A stretch of 14,212 nucleotides of DNA from the NCBI GenBank assembly GCA_964459205.1, contig CAYWKJ010000029.1, positions 1-14,212 on the forward strand. Direction: 5' to 3'. Shown piece by piece: positions 1-5,943 of the stretch. How positions within the stretch are numbered: position 1 is the first letter of the stretch; each line of letters begins with the position of its first letter. This DNA is from JABJMC01 sp964459205 (GTDB lineage Bacteria > Patescibacteriota > Gracilibacteria > UBA1369 > UBA12473). Both the position numbers and the translations under genes were made by a program. Under the pieces are notes generated by a model that saw only the letters and a list, made by a program, of their open reading frames with translations, did no database searches and was not told the origin of the DNA.

Positions 1-128
1 GCGGAACCGGAAGTATTCCAATGATTGTTAGTGGTGCTGGGCTTATTATCGTGGTTGGTGTTGTTCTTGATTTAATCCGTCAAGTAAACGCGCAACTACT
101 CTCCCATCACTACGATAAATTCTCCTAA
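1..128 (+). CDS. secY: Protein translocase subunit SecY, C-terminal fragment
   Basis: This is the 3' end of a gene that begins left of the window. The reading frame starts with the codon at position 3 and ends at TAA 126-128, giving about 41 residues. The peptide runs from GTGSIPM through the hydrophobic stretch LIIVVGVVLDLI to RQVNAQLLSHHYDKFS. This matches the last transmembrane helix and cytoplasmic tail of SecY, where a (V)ALD-x-x-RQ-(V/I)-x-AQL segment followed by a Tyr-containing tail is typical. SecY is the channel-forming subunit of the Sec translocon in the inner membrane. The adk and map genes directly downstream support the call, since secY-adk-map is the usual order at the end of the spc operon. 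Only the tail is visible, so nothing can be said about the rest of the protein. Confidence 0.88.
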   Translation, partial: GTGSIPMIVSGAGLIIVVGVVLDLIRQVNAQLLSHHYDKFS

Positions 129-149
129 AAATCATTAAACAAACTCCCT

Positions 150-794
150 ATGGATCTCGTCCTTTTTGGCCGCCAGGGTTCTGGCAAAGGCACTCAAGGA
201 AAGTTTTTTACGCAGCGTTACGGGCTTGTCCCTTTTGTAACGGGTGATGAACTTCGCAAACTAGCTGCTTCAGATTCTGAACTTGGCCGCAAAATTAAAT
301 CAATTATCGAAGCCGGGCACCTAGTCCCCAATGAAGTTGTGATGGAGATTATTGAAAACTTTATGAACAATTTAGAAGAAGGCAAATCTGTATTGTTTGA
401 TGGAATTCCGCGCAAAATGGAACAAGCTGAGAGCTTTAATGCTCTAATGAGTAAACTTGGCCGTCAATTTACTGGCGTTTTAATTGAAATTGGCGAAGAA
501 ACAGCTATTTTCAGATTAACTTCACGCCGCATGTGCGCTAAATGTAAGGCTATTTACCCAGCTAAATACGATAAAGAATCTTGTGAAGAATGTGGCGGCG
601 AACTTGAAACTCGCCAAGATGACGCTAACATGGATGCCATTCGTACACGTTTAGATGCTTATGAAAACGAAACTGTCCCGGCAATTAATATGTACCGTGA
701 AATGGATAAGATTATTGAATTTAATGGTGAACAAGAAATCGAAAAAGTTAATGAAGATGCTTTTGCTGTTTTGGATCCCCTTCTCAAGAATTAA
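150..794 (+). CDS. adk: Adenylate kinase
   Basis: Adenylate kinase, 214 residues, converts ATP + AMP to 2 ADP in the cytoplasm. The P-loop GRQGSGKGTQ is at residues 7-16 and the AMP-binding TGDELR at 31-36. FDGIPR at 83-88 stands for the canonical DGFPR. The LID domain carries four cysteines (C129, C132, C145, C148), as in zinc-binding long-form adenylate kinases. The R-x-DD motif (R155, D157, D158) and the RTRLDAY helix (165-171) complete the active site. The length is normal for the long form. The ATG follows a pyrimidine-rich leader (aactccct) with no Shine-Dalgarno sequence. It lies 21 nt after secY and 2 nt before map, so the three are almost certainly co-transcribed. The second P-loop residue is Arg and the third Gln, where Pro and Gly or Ala are more usual. 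This looks like divergence rather than damage. Confidence 0.96.
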   Translation: MDLVLFGRQGSGKGTQGKFFTQRYGLVPFVTGDELRKLAASDSELGRKIKSIIEAGHLVPNEVVMEIIENFMNNLEEGKSVLFDGIPRKMEQAESFNALMSKLGRQFTGVLIEIGEETAIFRLTSRRMCAKCKAIYPAKYDKESCEECGGELETRQDDANMDAIRTRLDAYENETVPAINMYREMDKIIEFNGEQEIEKVNEDAFAVLDPLLKN

Positions 795-796
795 AT

Positions 797-1549
797 ATGA
801 TTAAAACTCCTGCTGAAATTGAGTCCATGCGCCGTGGTGGCCACCTTTTAGCCACTATTTTGCGCGAACTGGGGACACTTGTTGAACCAGGAGCTACTCC
901 GCTGGAGGTTGAATACCGAGCAGCTGAACTCTTTAAGCACCACCAAGTTGAACCCGGATTTAAAGGTTATAAGGGATTCCCTAATATCTGTTGTATTGCG
1001 GTTAATGATGCTCTGGTTCACGCTATACCAAATGAGCGCCCCTTTGAACGTGGTGATCTGGTAAAAATCGACTGTGGACTAATTTTAGATGACCTCTACA
1101 CCGACGCTGCCATCAGCGTGGTCCCCGGCGGTGAAGAAGCAGCCAGTGATACTACTAAAAAACTAATGAAAGTCACCAAAAAGGCTCTTAATTTAGCTAT
1201 TCGCGAGGTTAAACCTGGTGCTAAAACCGGAGATTTGAGTTTTGTGATTCAAAAAACTGTTGAAAATGCTGGCTTTTCCATTGTGCGCGAACTCACAGGC
1301 CACGGATTAGGATATGCCCTCCACGAAGAACCAACTATTTTTAATTTTGGGAAAAAAGGTTCAGGAACCGCTCTTAAACCTGGCATGACCTTTGCGATTG
1401 AACCAATTGTAGCGGCTGGTGAAAGATTTATTCATACTTTAGATGACCGCTGGACCATTGCCACCCGCGATGGCTCCTGGGGCTGCCAATTTGAACATAC
1501 CGTACTGGTCACAGAAAATGGGCATGAAATCCTCACTATGGTAAACTGA
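797..1549 (+). CDS. map: Type I methionine aminopeptidase
   Basis: Methionine aminopeptidase, 250 residues, removes the initiator methionine from nascent proteins in the cytoplasm. The five metal ligands of the pita-bread fold are all present: D92 (IDCG), D103 (YTDAA), H169 (TGHGLG), E202 (AIEP) and E233 (FEHT). The substrate-contacting histidines H75 (LVHAIP) and H176 (LHEEP) are also there. There is no N-terminal zinc-finger extension, so it is the short bacterial type Ia form, and the length is normal. The start lies 2 nt after adk with no Shine-Dalgarno sequence, which suggests translational coupling. The stop is TGA, one of the sites showing that this genome does not reassign UGA. The pilin-like gene begins 4 nt downstream. 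Confidence 0.97.
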   Translation: MIKTPAEIESMRRGGHLLATILRELGTLVEPGATPLEVEYRAAELFKHHQVEPGFKGYKGFPNICCIAVNDALVHAIPNERPFERGDLVKIDCGLILDDLYTDAAISVVPGGEEAASDTTKKLMKVTKKALNLAIREVKPGAKTGDLSFVIQKTVENAGFSIVRELTGHGLGYALHEEPTIFNFGKKGSGTALKPGMTFAIEPIVAAGERFIHTLDDRWTIATRDGSWGCQFEHTVLVTENGHEILTMVN

Positions 1550-1553
1550 CCGC

Positions 1554-2459
1554 ATGCAACTCCTCCCAAAAAAACCAGCCATGACTATCATTGAAGTCAT
1601 TATTGCAATGACGGTTTTTGTGATCCTGGCCACTTCTGGAATTATGCTGCTTGGTGAAGTTTCCAAAATCAGCCAAGAGGTTGAAATGAGGGAATATCTC
1701 TACACTGAAATGCAAGCCGTACTCGAAAGAATGTCTAAAACAATTCAAGATTCAGCTATTGATTACGAGGAATACTACAGCTGGACCACAGGGGCTACAA
1801 CTTATGCTGAAAGCTATGGTGATTATCACGCGGCTTTTTTTAATGGGTCCCTAGAAACTGGCAAAAATCCATATGATGGTTCTGACTCCCCACTTCATGC
1901 CAATGCCTTATGTAACGACGGAACGCCCACTTGCTCCAGTAATCTTTTATTTCATCAGGTAGAAGCGCTTTATCTTATTGACGGCTCTGGCACTGAACGA
2001 ACTTTCTTTGTAAAAGAAAAAGATACTGACGCCGATGCTATTGCCATGGTTGAAATGCAGGGTTATGACAATCAAACAGTAGATGGACTAATTGATGCCT
2101 GGGAATGCACTAGCATATACACCTGTAGCGCCACCCATGGAGTCACTGGCTATGATGTTCCTAATGTTAATGATCTATTGGAAACCGATGGACGTGATAA
2201 TGATGATTTTGTCCCAATTACCCCAACTAATATCTCCATTGATGAGCTTTATTTTTATCTCTCCCCTATTGAAGACCCGTATAAAGCCTTTGCCGAAGAT
2301 GACTCCGCTATCTTTGAAAGTGTCCAAGTCCAACCAAAAGTAACAATTGTAGTAACAGCCAGCTATATAACCGCGGGCATGGATGGACCTTCAATCACCC
2401 TCCAAACCACCATTGGAACTGGTGTTTACAACAAAATTGCTACTGCTAGTAGTTCTTAA
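1554..2459 (+). CDS. Type IV pilin/pseudopilin-like protein
   Basis: A 301-residue protein with a class III (prepilin) signal. A short basic leader (MQLLPKKPA, residues 1-9) is followed by MTIIEVIIAMTVFVILATSG, a hydrophobic helix with glutamate at +5 (E14) after the predicted cleavage site A9/M10. This is the form recognised by a prepilin peptidase, except that -1 is Ala instead of the usual Gly and +1 is Met instead of Phe. After the helix comes a polar stretch (about residues 40-65), then a globular extracellular part with four cysteines in two pairs (ALCNDGTPTC and WECTSIYTC) that could form disulfides. The large size and the C-terminal domain fit a minor pilin or a GspJ/PilW-like pseudopilin better than a major pilin, but the family cannot be fixed by eye. 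The gene starts 4 nt after map with no Shine-Dalgarno sequence, so it probably shares the secY-adk-map transcript. Confidence 0.75.
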   Translation: MQLLPKKPAMTIIEVIIAMTVFVILATSGIMLLGEVSKISQEVEMREYLYTEMQAVLERMSKTIQDSAIDYEEYYSWTTGATTYAESYGDYHAAFFNGSLETGKNPYDGSDSPLHANALCNDGTPTCSSNLLFHQVEALYLIDGSGTERTFFVKEKDTDADAIAMVEMQGYDNQTVDGLIDAWECTSIYTCSATHGVTGYDVPNVNDLLETDGRDNDDFVPITPTNISIDELYFYLSPIEDPYKAFAEDDSAIFESVQVQPKVTIVVTASYITAGMDGPSITLQTTIGTGVYNKIATASSS

Positions 2460-2489
2460 TTTCAGCTATCCCAATTAGACCAATTAAAC

Positions 2490-2518
2490 TTGACCTTTTG
2501 GTGTGTTTATCGTACAAT
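2490..2518 (+). promoter_or_regulatory. Sigma70-type promoter of the 45-residue gene
   Basis: The -35 hexamer TTGACC (2490-2495) and the -10 hexamer TACAAT (2513-2518) are separated by exactly 17 nt. Each hexamer differs from consensus at a single base, so this is the strongest-looking promoter in the window. It predicts a transcript start near 2525, where the structured leader begins. Confidence 0.72.
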
Positions 2519-2524
2519 ATTCAC

Positions 2525-2581
2525 CTTTGGTTCCTAGCCAGGTCCCATCGCATAAGGGTGAGTGCCTGGTTGATTCCAAGG
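2525..2581 (+). promoter_or_regulatory. Structured 5' leader, nested hairpin
   Basis: Three nested stems can be read by hand. The outer stem pairs 2525-2530 with 2576-2581 (6 bp, one G-U). The middle stem pairs 2535-2542 with 2565-2572 (8 bp, two G-U, core CCAGG/CCTGG). The inner stem pairs CCC 2544-2546 with GGG 2556-2558 and closes a 9-nt loop. Internal loops TTCC/ATT and T/TGAGTG separate them. The hairpin starts at the predicted transcript start and ends about 30 nt before the ribosome binding site. It may stabilise the mRNA, act as a cis-regulatory element, or be a small RNA in its own right. I do not recognise it as a known riboswitch class. The pairing is seen directly; the role is inferred. 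Confidence 0.5.
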
Positions 2582-2611
2582 CGCTTGTCCTTTCATATCT
2601 TCCCTCAGCTC

Positions 2612-2618
2612 AAGGAGG
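2612..2618 (+). promoter_or_regulatory. Strong Shine-Dalgarno site of the 45-residue gene
   Basis: AAGGAGG lies 5 nt upstream of ATG 2624 and is a near-perfect anti-16S match. It fixes the start at 2624 and excludes the longer in-frame start at 2498. The site is unusual here because almost every other gene in the window lacks such a sequence. Confidence 0.8.
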
Positions 2619-2623
2619 CCGCC

Positions 2624-2761
2624 ATGGCCACCAAGAAATTCCGCCGCCACCTCATCTACTTCTGGATCACCATCCTGATCATCGGAGGAGCATGCGGTTT
2701 GTGCATCGGCAACGACTGGTACATCTCCATGTGGGAGTTCTACCTCGAGGTTCCCATGTGA
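2624..2761 (+). CDS. Small single-pass membrane protein, 45 residues, unknown function
   Basis: This short ORF has its own promoter, leader, ribosome binding site and terminator. The protein has a basic N-terminus (K4, K5, R7, R8, H9), one hydrophobic helix (about residues 10-28, LIYFWITILII then GGACGLCIG) and an aromatic, amphipathic-looking tail rich in Trp/Tyr/Phe (DWYISMWEFY). The charge pattern predicts the N-terminus inside. Two cysteines, C24 and C27, form a CxxC at the outer end of the helix. The codon use is striking: 39 of 45 codons end in G or C, while neighbouring genes prefer A/T-ending codons. Either the gene is adapted to very high expression or it was acquired from a GC-rich source. 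The longer in-frame start at 2498 would fall inside the promoter and is rejected. I do not recognise the family. A type I toxin-like peptide, a small membrane regulator or a mobile cassette are all possible. Confidence 0.68.
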   Translation: MATKKFRRHLIYFWITILIIGGACGLCIGNDWYISMWEFYLEVPM

Positions 2762-2768
2762 AAGACAG

Positions 2769-2819
2769 GCGAGTCCGCCTCCGACCACCATATCGGAGGC
2801 TTCGCTTATCTACTTTTTT
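2769..2819 (+). terminator. Intrinsic-type terminator after the 45-residue gene
   Basis: A perfect 8-bp stem GCCTCCGA (2777-2784) / TCGGAGGC (2793-2800) closes an 8-nt loop. A lower stem GCGA (2769-2772) / TCGC (2802-2805) extends it across a small internal loop. A T-run (TTTTTT, 2814-2819) follows 13 nt after the upper stem, or about 8 nt after the extended one. The spacing to the T-run is longer than ideal. The position 15 nt after the stop codon supports a terminator role, isolating the unit from infA. Confidence 0.65.
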
Positions 2820-2839
2820 GTAAAAACTTTCAATTTTTT

Positions 2840-2938
2840 TTGACAAAATCTACCCACTAACCTGTTGATAACCCCTGACAGCCCTTTTAACTTTGTTTGC
2901 AAAAAACTCTTGCTTCCCCCTACCTGATCCTGTAGAAT
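2840..2938 (+). promoter_or_regulatory. Promoter region for the infA-rpsI operon
   Basis: The best candidate is TTGCTT (2910-2915), a 17-nt spacer, then TAGAAT (2933-2938). This predicts a start near 2945 and a leader of about 16 nt before infA. A second, weaker candidate starts with the consensus -35 TTGACA at 2840-2845, but its nearest -10-like sequence (TTGATA, 2865-2870) is poor and at 19-nt spacing. Because the region follows a terminator, the long ribosomal operon needs a promoter here. Confidence 0.55.
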
Positions 2939-2960
2939 CCTATCGCTTTAACAGGAGTCT

Positions 2961-3323
2961 ATGGCAAAACAAGTAATTCAAGTTGACGGAATAGTGGTCG
3001 AGTGTCTACCAAATACAACCTTCCGGGTCCAACTAAATGATCCGGATTATCCAAGCGACCACACACTTCTTTGTCACCTGTCTGGAAAAATGCGCATTAA
3101 TTACATCCGCATTATCCCTGGTGACCACGTCACAATTGAATTAACTCCTTATGACCTTTCTAAGGGTCGAATTGTTTACCGCCACAAAAAACCACCTGTT
3201 AGAAAGGAAGCTACTGAAGAGGAAGCCTCCCCTGAAACCGCTGAAACTCCCGAATCAACAGAGGGGGCACCGGATACAGACAAGGTCGAAGAAACTCCTT
3301 CTGAAGAGCCTAAAGAATCCTAA
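2961..3323 (+). CDS. infA: Translation initiation factor IF-1 with acidic C-terminal tail
   Basis: IF-1 binds the 30S A site during initiation. Residues 1-76 form the S1-like OB fold, with the hallmarks LPNTTFRVQL, HLSGKMR and INYIRIIPGDHVTIELTPYD followed by LSKGRIVYR. A small insertion (DPDYPSD, about residues 27-33) lies in the loop before the strand leading to HLSGKM. The oddity is length: family members are usually about 72 residues, but here residues 77-120 form an extra tail made almost entirely of Glu, Pro, Thr, Ser, Ala and Asp, likely disordered and strongly acidic. The tail ends at a clean TAA, and the next gene starts 13 nt later in another frame, so it does not look like a frameshift artefact. 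A ribosome binding site AGGAG (2953-2957) lies 3 nt before the ATG, which is rare in this window. First gene of the ribosomal operon. Confidence 0.95.
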   Translation: MAKQVIQVDGIVVECLPNTTFRVQLNDPDYPSDHTLLCHLSGKMRINYIRIIPGDHVTIELTPYDLSKGRIVYRHKKPPVRKEATEEEASPETAETPESTEGAPDTDKVEETPSEEPKES

Positions 3324-3336
3324 ACCTACAACTCCC

Positions 3337-3453
3337 ATGAAAGTACGCGCCAGTGTTAAAAAAATCTGTGAAAAATGCCAAGTGATAAGACGTCGCAAAG
3401 TAATCCGTGTCATCTGCCGTTCTAAAAAAAGACATAATCAACGACAAGGTTAA
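3337..3453 (+). CDS. rpmJ: 50S ribosomal protein bL36
   Basis: The 38-residue protein starts MKVRASVKKICEKC and ends in NQRQG, the canonical bL36 pattern and length. The zinc ligands of the C+ type are present: C11, C14, C27 and H33. bL36 is a small zinc-ribbon protein of the large subunit near the peptidyl transferase region. It lies 13 nt after infA and 11 nt before rpsM, the usual neighbours. The start follows a pyrimidine-rich leader (acaactccc) with no Shine-Dalgarno sequence. A longer overlapping reading frame entering from 3151 is the infA shadow; the start at 3337 gives the exact family N-terminus. Confidence 0.96.
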   Translation: MKVRASVKKICEKCQVIRRRKVIRVICRSKKRHNQRQG

Positions 3454-3464
3454 CCACTATTTAT

Positions 3465-3848
3465 ATGCTTCGTATTGCTGGAGTCACTCTACCTGACAAA
3501 AAACGTGTTGAGATCGGCCTTACTTACATCTACGGCATTGGTCGTAATATAAGTAAAAAACTATTAAACGATCTTAATATTAATTTGGACACTAAAATTA
3601 AAGATCTCAGTGAAGCTGATCAAAAAAAGCTTCGTGAGGCTATTGAAAAGCTCCCAACTGAGGGAGACCTACGCCGAAAGAAAACTTTAGACATCAAGCG
3701 TCTACAAGATATCGGTTCTTACCGAGGTTACCGCCATCGCCGCAAGCTTCCTTCCCGCGGTCAAAAAACCCAAACTAACGCTCGTACCCTTCGTGGTAGA
3801 AAGAAAGTTGGGGTGGGTAGTGGTAAACGCAAAGATACCAAGAAATAA
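3465..3848 (+). CDS. rpsM: 30S ribosomal protein uS13
   Basis: uS13, 127 residues, sits in the 30S head and contacts the P-site tRNA and the intersubunit bridges. It has the N-terminal RIAGVTLPDKKR, the helix-two-turn-helix entry YIYGIGRN, and the basic C-terminal region RHRRKLPSRGQKTQTNAR-TLRGRKK followed by a Lys/Arg-rich tail. The position usually read as RGL (after RHRR) is RKL here. The length is normal. It begins ML- where MA- is more common. The start has an A/T-rich leader with no Shine-Dalgarno sequence. Position between rpmJ and rpsK is standard. Confidence 0.96.
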   Translation: MLRIAGVTLPDKKRVEIGLTYIYGIGRNISKKLLNDLNINLDTKIKDLSEADQKKLREAIEKLPTEGDLRRKKTLDIKRLQDIGSYRGYRHRRKLPSRGQKTQTNARTLRGRKKVGVGSGKRKDTKK

Positions 3849-3875
3849 TCTTAAAACTCCTTATTAACTTTTATT

Positions 3876-4280
3876 ATGGCTGACAAGAAAAACGCCAAAG
3901 TCACTAAGAAAAAAACGAATCGCAAGCGTCGAAATATCCTTGAAGGACGCGCTAATATCCACGCTGGATTCAACAACACTATCGTTACCATCGCTGAGCC
4001 GAATGGTGATGTTATTGCTTGGAGCACTGCTGGAGCAAGTGGTTTTAAGGGAAGCAAAAAATCAACCCCTTACGCTGCTCAAGTTGCCGCCGAAAACGCC
4101 TGTGAAAAAGCTAAAGCCTTTGGAATGGAACGTGTTCATGTCCAAGTTAAAGGAATTGGTAATGGCCGCGAACAAGCTATCCGCGGACTTATCGCTGGTG
4201 GACTCGAAATTCTCTCTATTAGTGATGTGACTCCTCTTCCTCACAACGGTTGCCGCAAGCGCCGTACTCGAAGAGTTTAA
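3876..4280 (+). CDS. rpsK: 30S ribosomal protein uS11
   Basis: uS11, 134 residues, is part of the 30S platform and shapes the mRNA exit region. Hallmarks are GRANIHAGFNNTIVTI (about residues 24-39), GFKGSKKSTPYAAQ in the middle, and the C-terminal VTPLPHNGCRKRRTRRV, which is almost invariant in the family. The first 20 residues are a very basic extension (MADKKNAKVTKKKTNRKRR). The start at 3876 follows a T-rich leader with no Shine-Dalgarno sequence, 27 nt after rpsM. The next gene, rpsD, is 18 nt downstream, as in most bacterial alpha operons. Confidence 0.97.
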   Translation: MADKKNAKVTKKKTNRKRRNILEGRANIHAGFNNTIVTIAEPNGDVIAWSTAGASGFKGSKKSTPYAAQVAAENACEKAKAFGMERVHVQVKGIGNGREQAIRGLIAGGLEILSISDVTPLPHNGCRKRRTRRV

Positions 4281-4298
4281 TATAACCCTACTTTAATA

Positions 4299-4916
4299 AT
4301 GTCTCGATATATTGGCCCTCGCGCCAGACACTGCCGTCGCTTTGGCACCAACATCTACGGATCTGACAAGTTTGATAAAATTCTTGGCAAAAGAAGCTAT
4401 CCACCAGGGATGCATGGCCAAGGAAGATTTAAAAAGAAATCTGAATACGCCAAACAATTAGCCGCTAAACAAGTTGCGCGCTTTATGTTTGGAGTAAGTG
4501 AAAAACAATTTATTCGTTATTATAAAAAAGCTGATCGCAGCCAAGAAGTTACCGGACAACAACTACTTAGACTTCTTGAGCTACGTTTAGATAATGTGCT
4601 TTATCGCGCTGGCTTTGGATTAACTCGCGCTCAGACCCGCCAGATGATAAATCACGGACTTATTAATTTGAACGGATCTCGAGTGACAATTCCTTCGATC
4701 CAAGTTCGCATTGGAGACAAAATCCAAGTTCGCAAAAAAAACGCGGACAGTCCCCTCTTTGCCGACGTTAAAGGAGGCAAAATAAAAATTAAGCCACCAG
4801 CTTGGCTTAAATCCGACCCCAAATCCCTCACTATTGAGGTTCTTTCCATTCCAGAAAAAGATGAGCTCGAACAAAGCATCGACAGTCAGCTCATCGTGGA
4901 ATTCTATTCTAAGTAA
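4299..4916 (+). CDS. rpsD: 30S ribosomal protein uS4
   Basis: uS4, 205 residues, is a primary 16S rRNA binder that nucleates 30S body assembly and lines the mRNA entry channel. The N-terminal half has MSRYIGPRARHCRRFG and SYPPGMHGQGRFKKKSEY. The S4 RNA-binding domain (about residues 91-155) has LRLDNVLYRAGFGLTRAQTR, the INHG-LINLNGSRV stretch and the GDKIQV turn. The C-terminus QLIVEFYSK is typical. There is only one cysteine in the N-terminal region (C12), so this is the zinc-free form. In many bacteria S4 also represses its own operon; no S4-binding leader is obvious here. It lies 10 nt upstream of rpoA. Confidence 0.97.
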   Translation: MSRYIGPRARHCRRFGTNIYGSDKFDKILGKRSYPPGMHGQGRFKKKSEYAKQLAAKQVARFMFGVSEKQFIRYYKKADRSQEVTGQQLLRLLELRLDNVLYRAGFGLTRAQTRQMINHGLINLNGSRVTIPSIQVRIGDKIQVRKKNADSPLFADVKGGKIKIKPPAWLKSDPKSLTIEVLSIPEKDELEQSIDSQLIVEFYSK

Positions 4917-4926
4917 CCCCTAAAAA

Positions 4927-5916
4927 ATGCACATCATCCAAGAAGAAATCGGTCTCCCCAAAATTACCCCAGAAGTAATTGGAGATAACCACGTGATCTT
5001 CACCATTGCACCTCTCCCTCCAGGGTACGGAATGACACTTGGTAACGCTTTACGTCGCGTTCTCCTTTCATCTCTACCAGGAGCTGCCGTTGCTGCTGTT
5101 AAAATTAAAGGAATTTCCCACGAATATAGTACTATTAAAGGGGTTAAAGACAGTGTTTTAGATATCCTTTTAAACCTTAAACAACTCGAACTTAAAAAAG
5201 AGACCAAAGACCGCGGCACAATTAAACTCAAAAAATCTGGACCCGGTGAAGTTTTGGCTAAGCACCTAGAATGTCCTAGTGATATTGCGGTACTAAACCC
5301 TGATCTTTACATTACTAGTCTCGACACCAAATCTGCTTCTATTGAAATGGAAATCTTTGTTGATAAAGGTGTGGGCTACATGCCAGTTCAACTACAAAAA
5401 ACTGATGAAGCTGGGCTTATCCAAGTTGATGCCAACTTCTCTCCTCTTAAAAAAATCCGTTACGACGTTGAATACACTCGTGTTGGTCAAATGACTAACC
5501 TTGATAAGCTTACGCTAGAATTACAAACTAATGGTGCGATTGACCCAGAAGATGCTCTTAAATTTTCTGCTAATATCCTTAAATCCTATTACGGTTTATT
5601 TGATATGGACGAGATCCCAGTCGAAAGCGACTTTATCTCTGACTACAACCAAATCGTAGCCAAGGCTTCAGAGGAAGAAGCAAGCACTCCTGCTCAAGAA
5701 TCTTATACCCCGATTGAAATTCTTGGTCTTTCGCCGCGAACTTTAAACTCTCTTATCAACGGTGGCATTGGCTCTATTGAGCAACTTGTAAAATGCACCG
5801 AAGGTAAGCTTGCTAACTTCCGCGGATTCGGTAAAAAAGCGCTTAACGAAGTAAAAGACGCCCTTGCAAGCCGTGAGCTTACTCTTTCTTCCGACGACGC
5901 TACCGAAGAAGCTTAA
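4927..5916 (+). CDS. rpoA: DNA-directed RNA polymerase subunit alpha
   Basis: The alpha subunit, 329 residues, dimerises to scaffold RNA polymerase assembly. The N-terminal domain (about residues 1-230) contains the dimerisation helix TLGNALRRVLLSSLPG (37-52) and the conserved DPEDALKFSANIL helix region (206-218). A Glu/Ser/Ala-rich linker (about 240-262) leads to the C-terminal domain. There the DNA-binding determinant is kept: R271 and N274 in LSPRTLNSL correspond to E. coli R265 and N268, and FRGFGKKALNEVKDAL (298-313) matches the helix-hairpin-helix. An intact C-terminal domain implies that UP-element and activator contacts remain possible. It lies 10 nt after rpsD and 27 nt before rplQ, the standard alpha-operon order. 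Confidence 0.98.
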   Translation: MHIIQEEIGLPKITPEVIGDNHVIFTIAPLPPGYGMTLGNALRRVLLSSLPGAAVAAVKIKGISHEYSTIKGVKDSVLDILLNLKQLELKKETKDRGTIKLKKSGPGEVLAKHLECPSDIAVLNPDLYITSLDTKSASIEMEIFVDKGVGYMPVQLQKTDEAGLIQVDANFSPLKKIRYDVEYTRVGQMTNLDKLTLELQTNGAIDPEDALKFSANILKSYYGLFDMDEIPVESDFISDYNQIVAKASEEEASTPAQESYTPIEILGLSPRTLNSLINGGIGSIEQLVKCTEGKLANFRGFGKKALNEVKDALASRELTLSSDDATEEA

Positions 5917-5943
5917 ATCTATTATAAACCTTAAAGGTAAACC

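Noticed and set aside
2498..2623. N-terminal extension of the 45-residue protein from the in-frame ATG at 2498
   Set aside because: It would start inside the promoter, upstream of the predicted transcript start, and runs through the hairpin leader. The AAGGAGG at 2612-2618 marks ATG 2624 as the start.
1547..2761. UGA recoding as in Gracilibacteria/Absconditabacteria
   Set aside because: TGA acts as the true stop of map, the 45-residue gene and the DUF167 gene, and no gene contains in-frame TGA codons.
2534..2791. 85-residue minus-strand frame opposite the 45-residue gene
   Set aside because: It is an antisense shadow of the GC-biased codons, with no promoter or ribosome binding site, and it runs through the terminator and leader hairpins.
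2503..2823. 106-residue plus-strand frame overlapping the 45-residue gene
   Set aside because: It is a shadow frame created by GC-rich third positions. It crosses the promoter, the ribosome binding site and the terminator and has no start signal.
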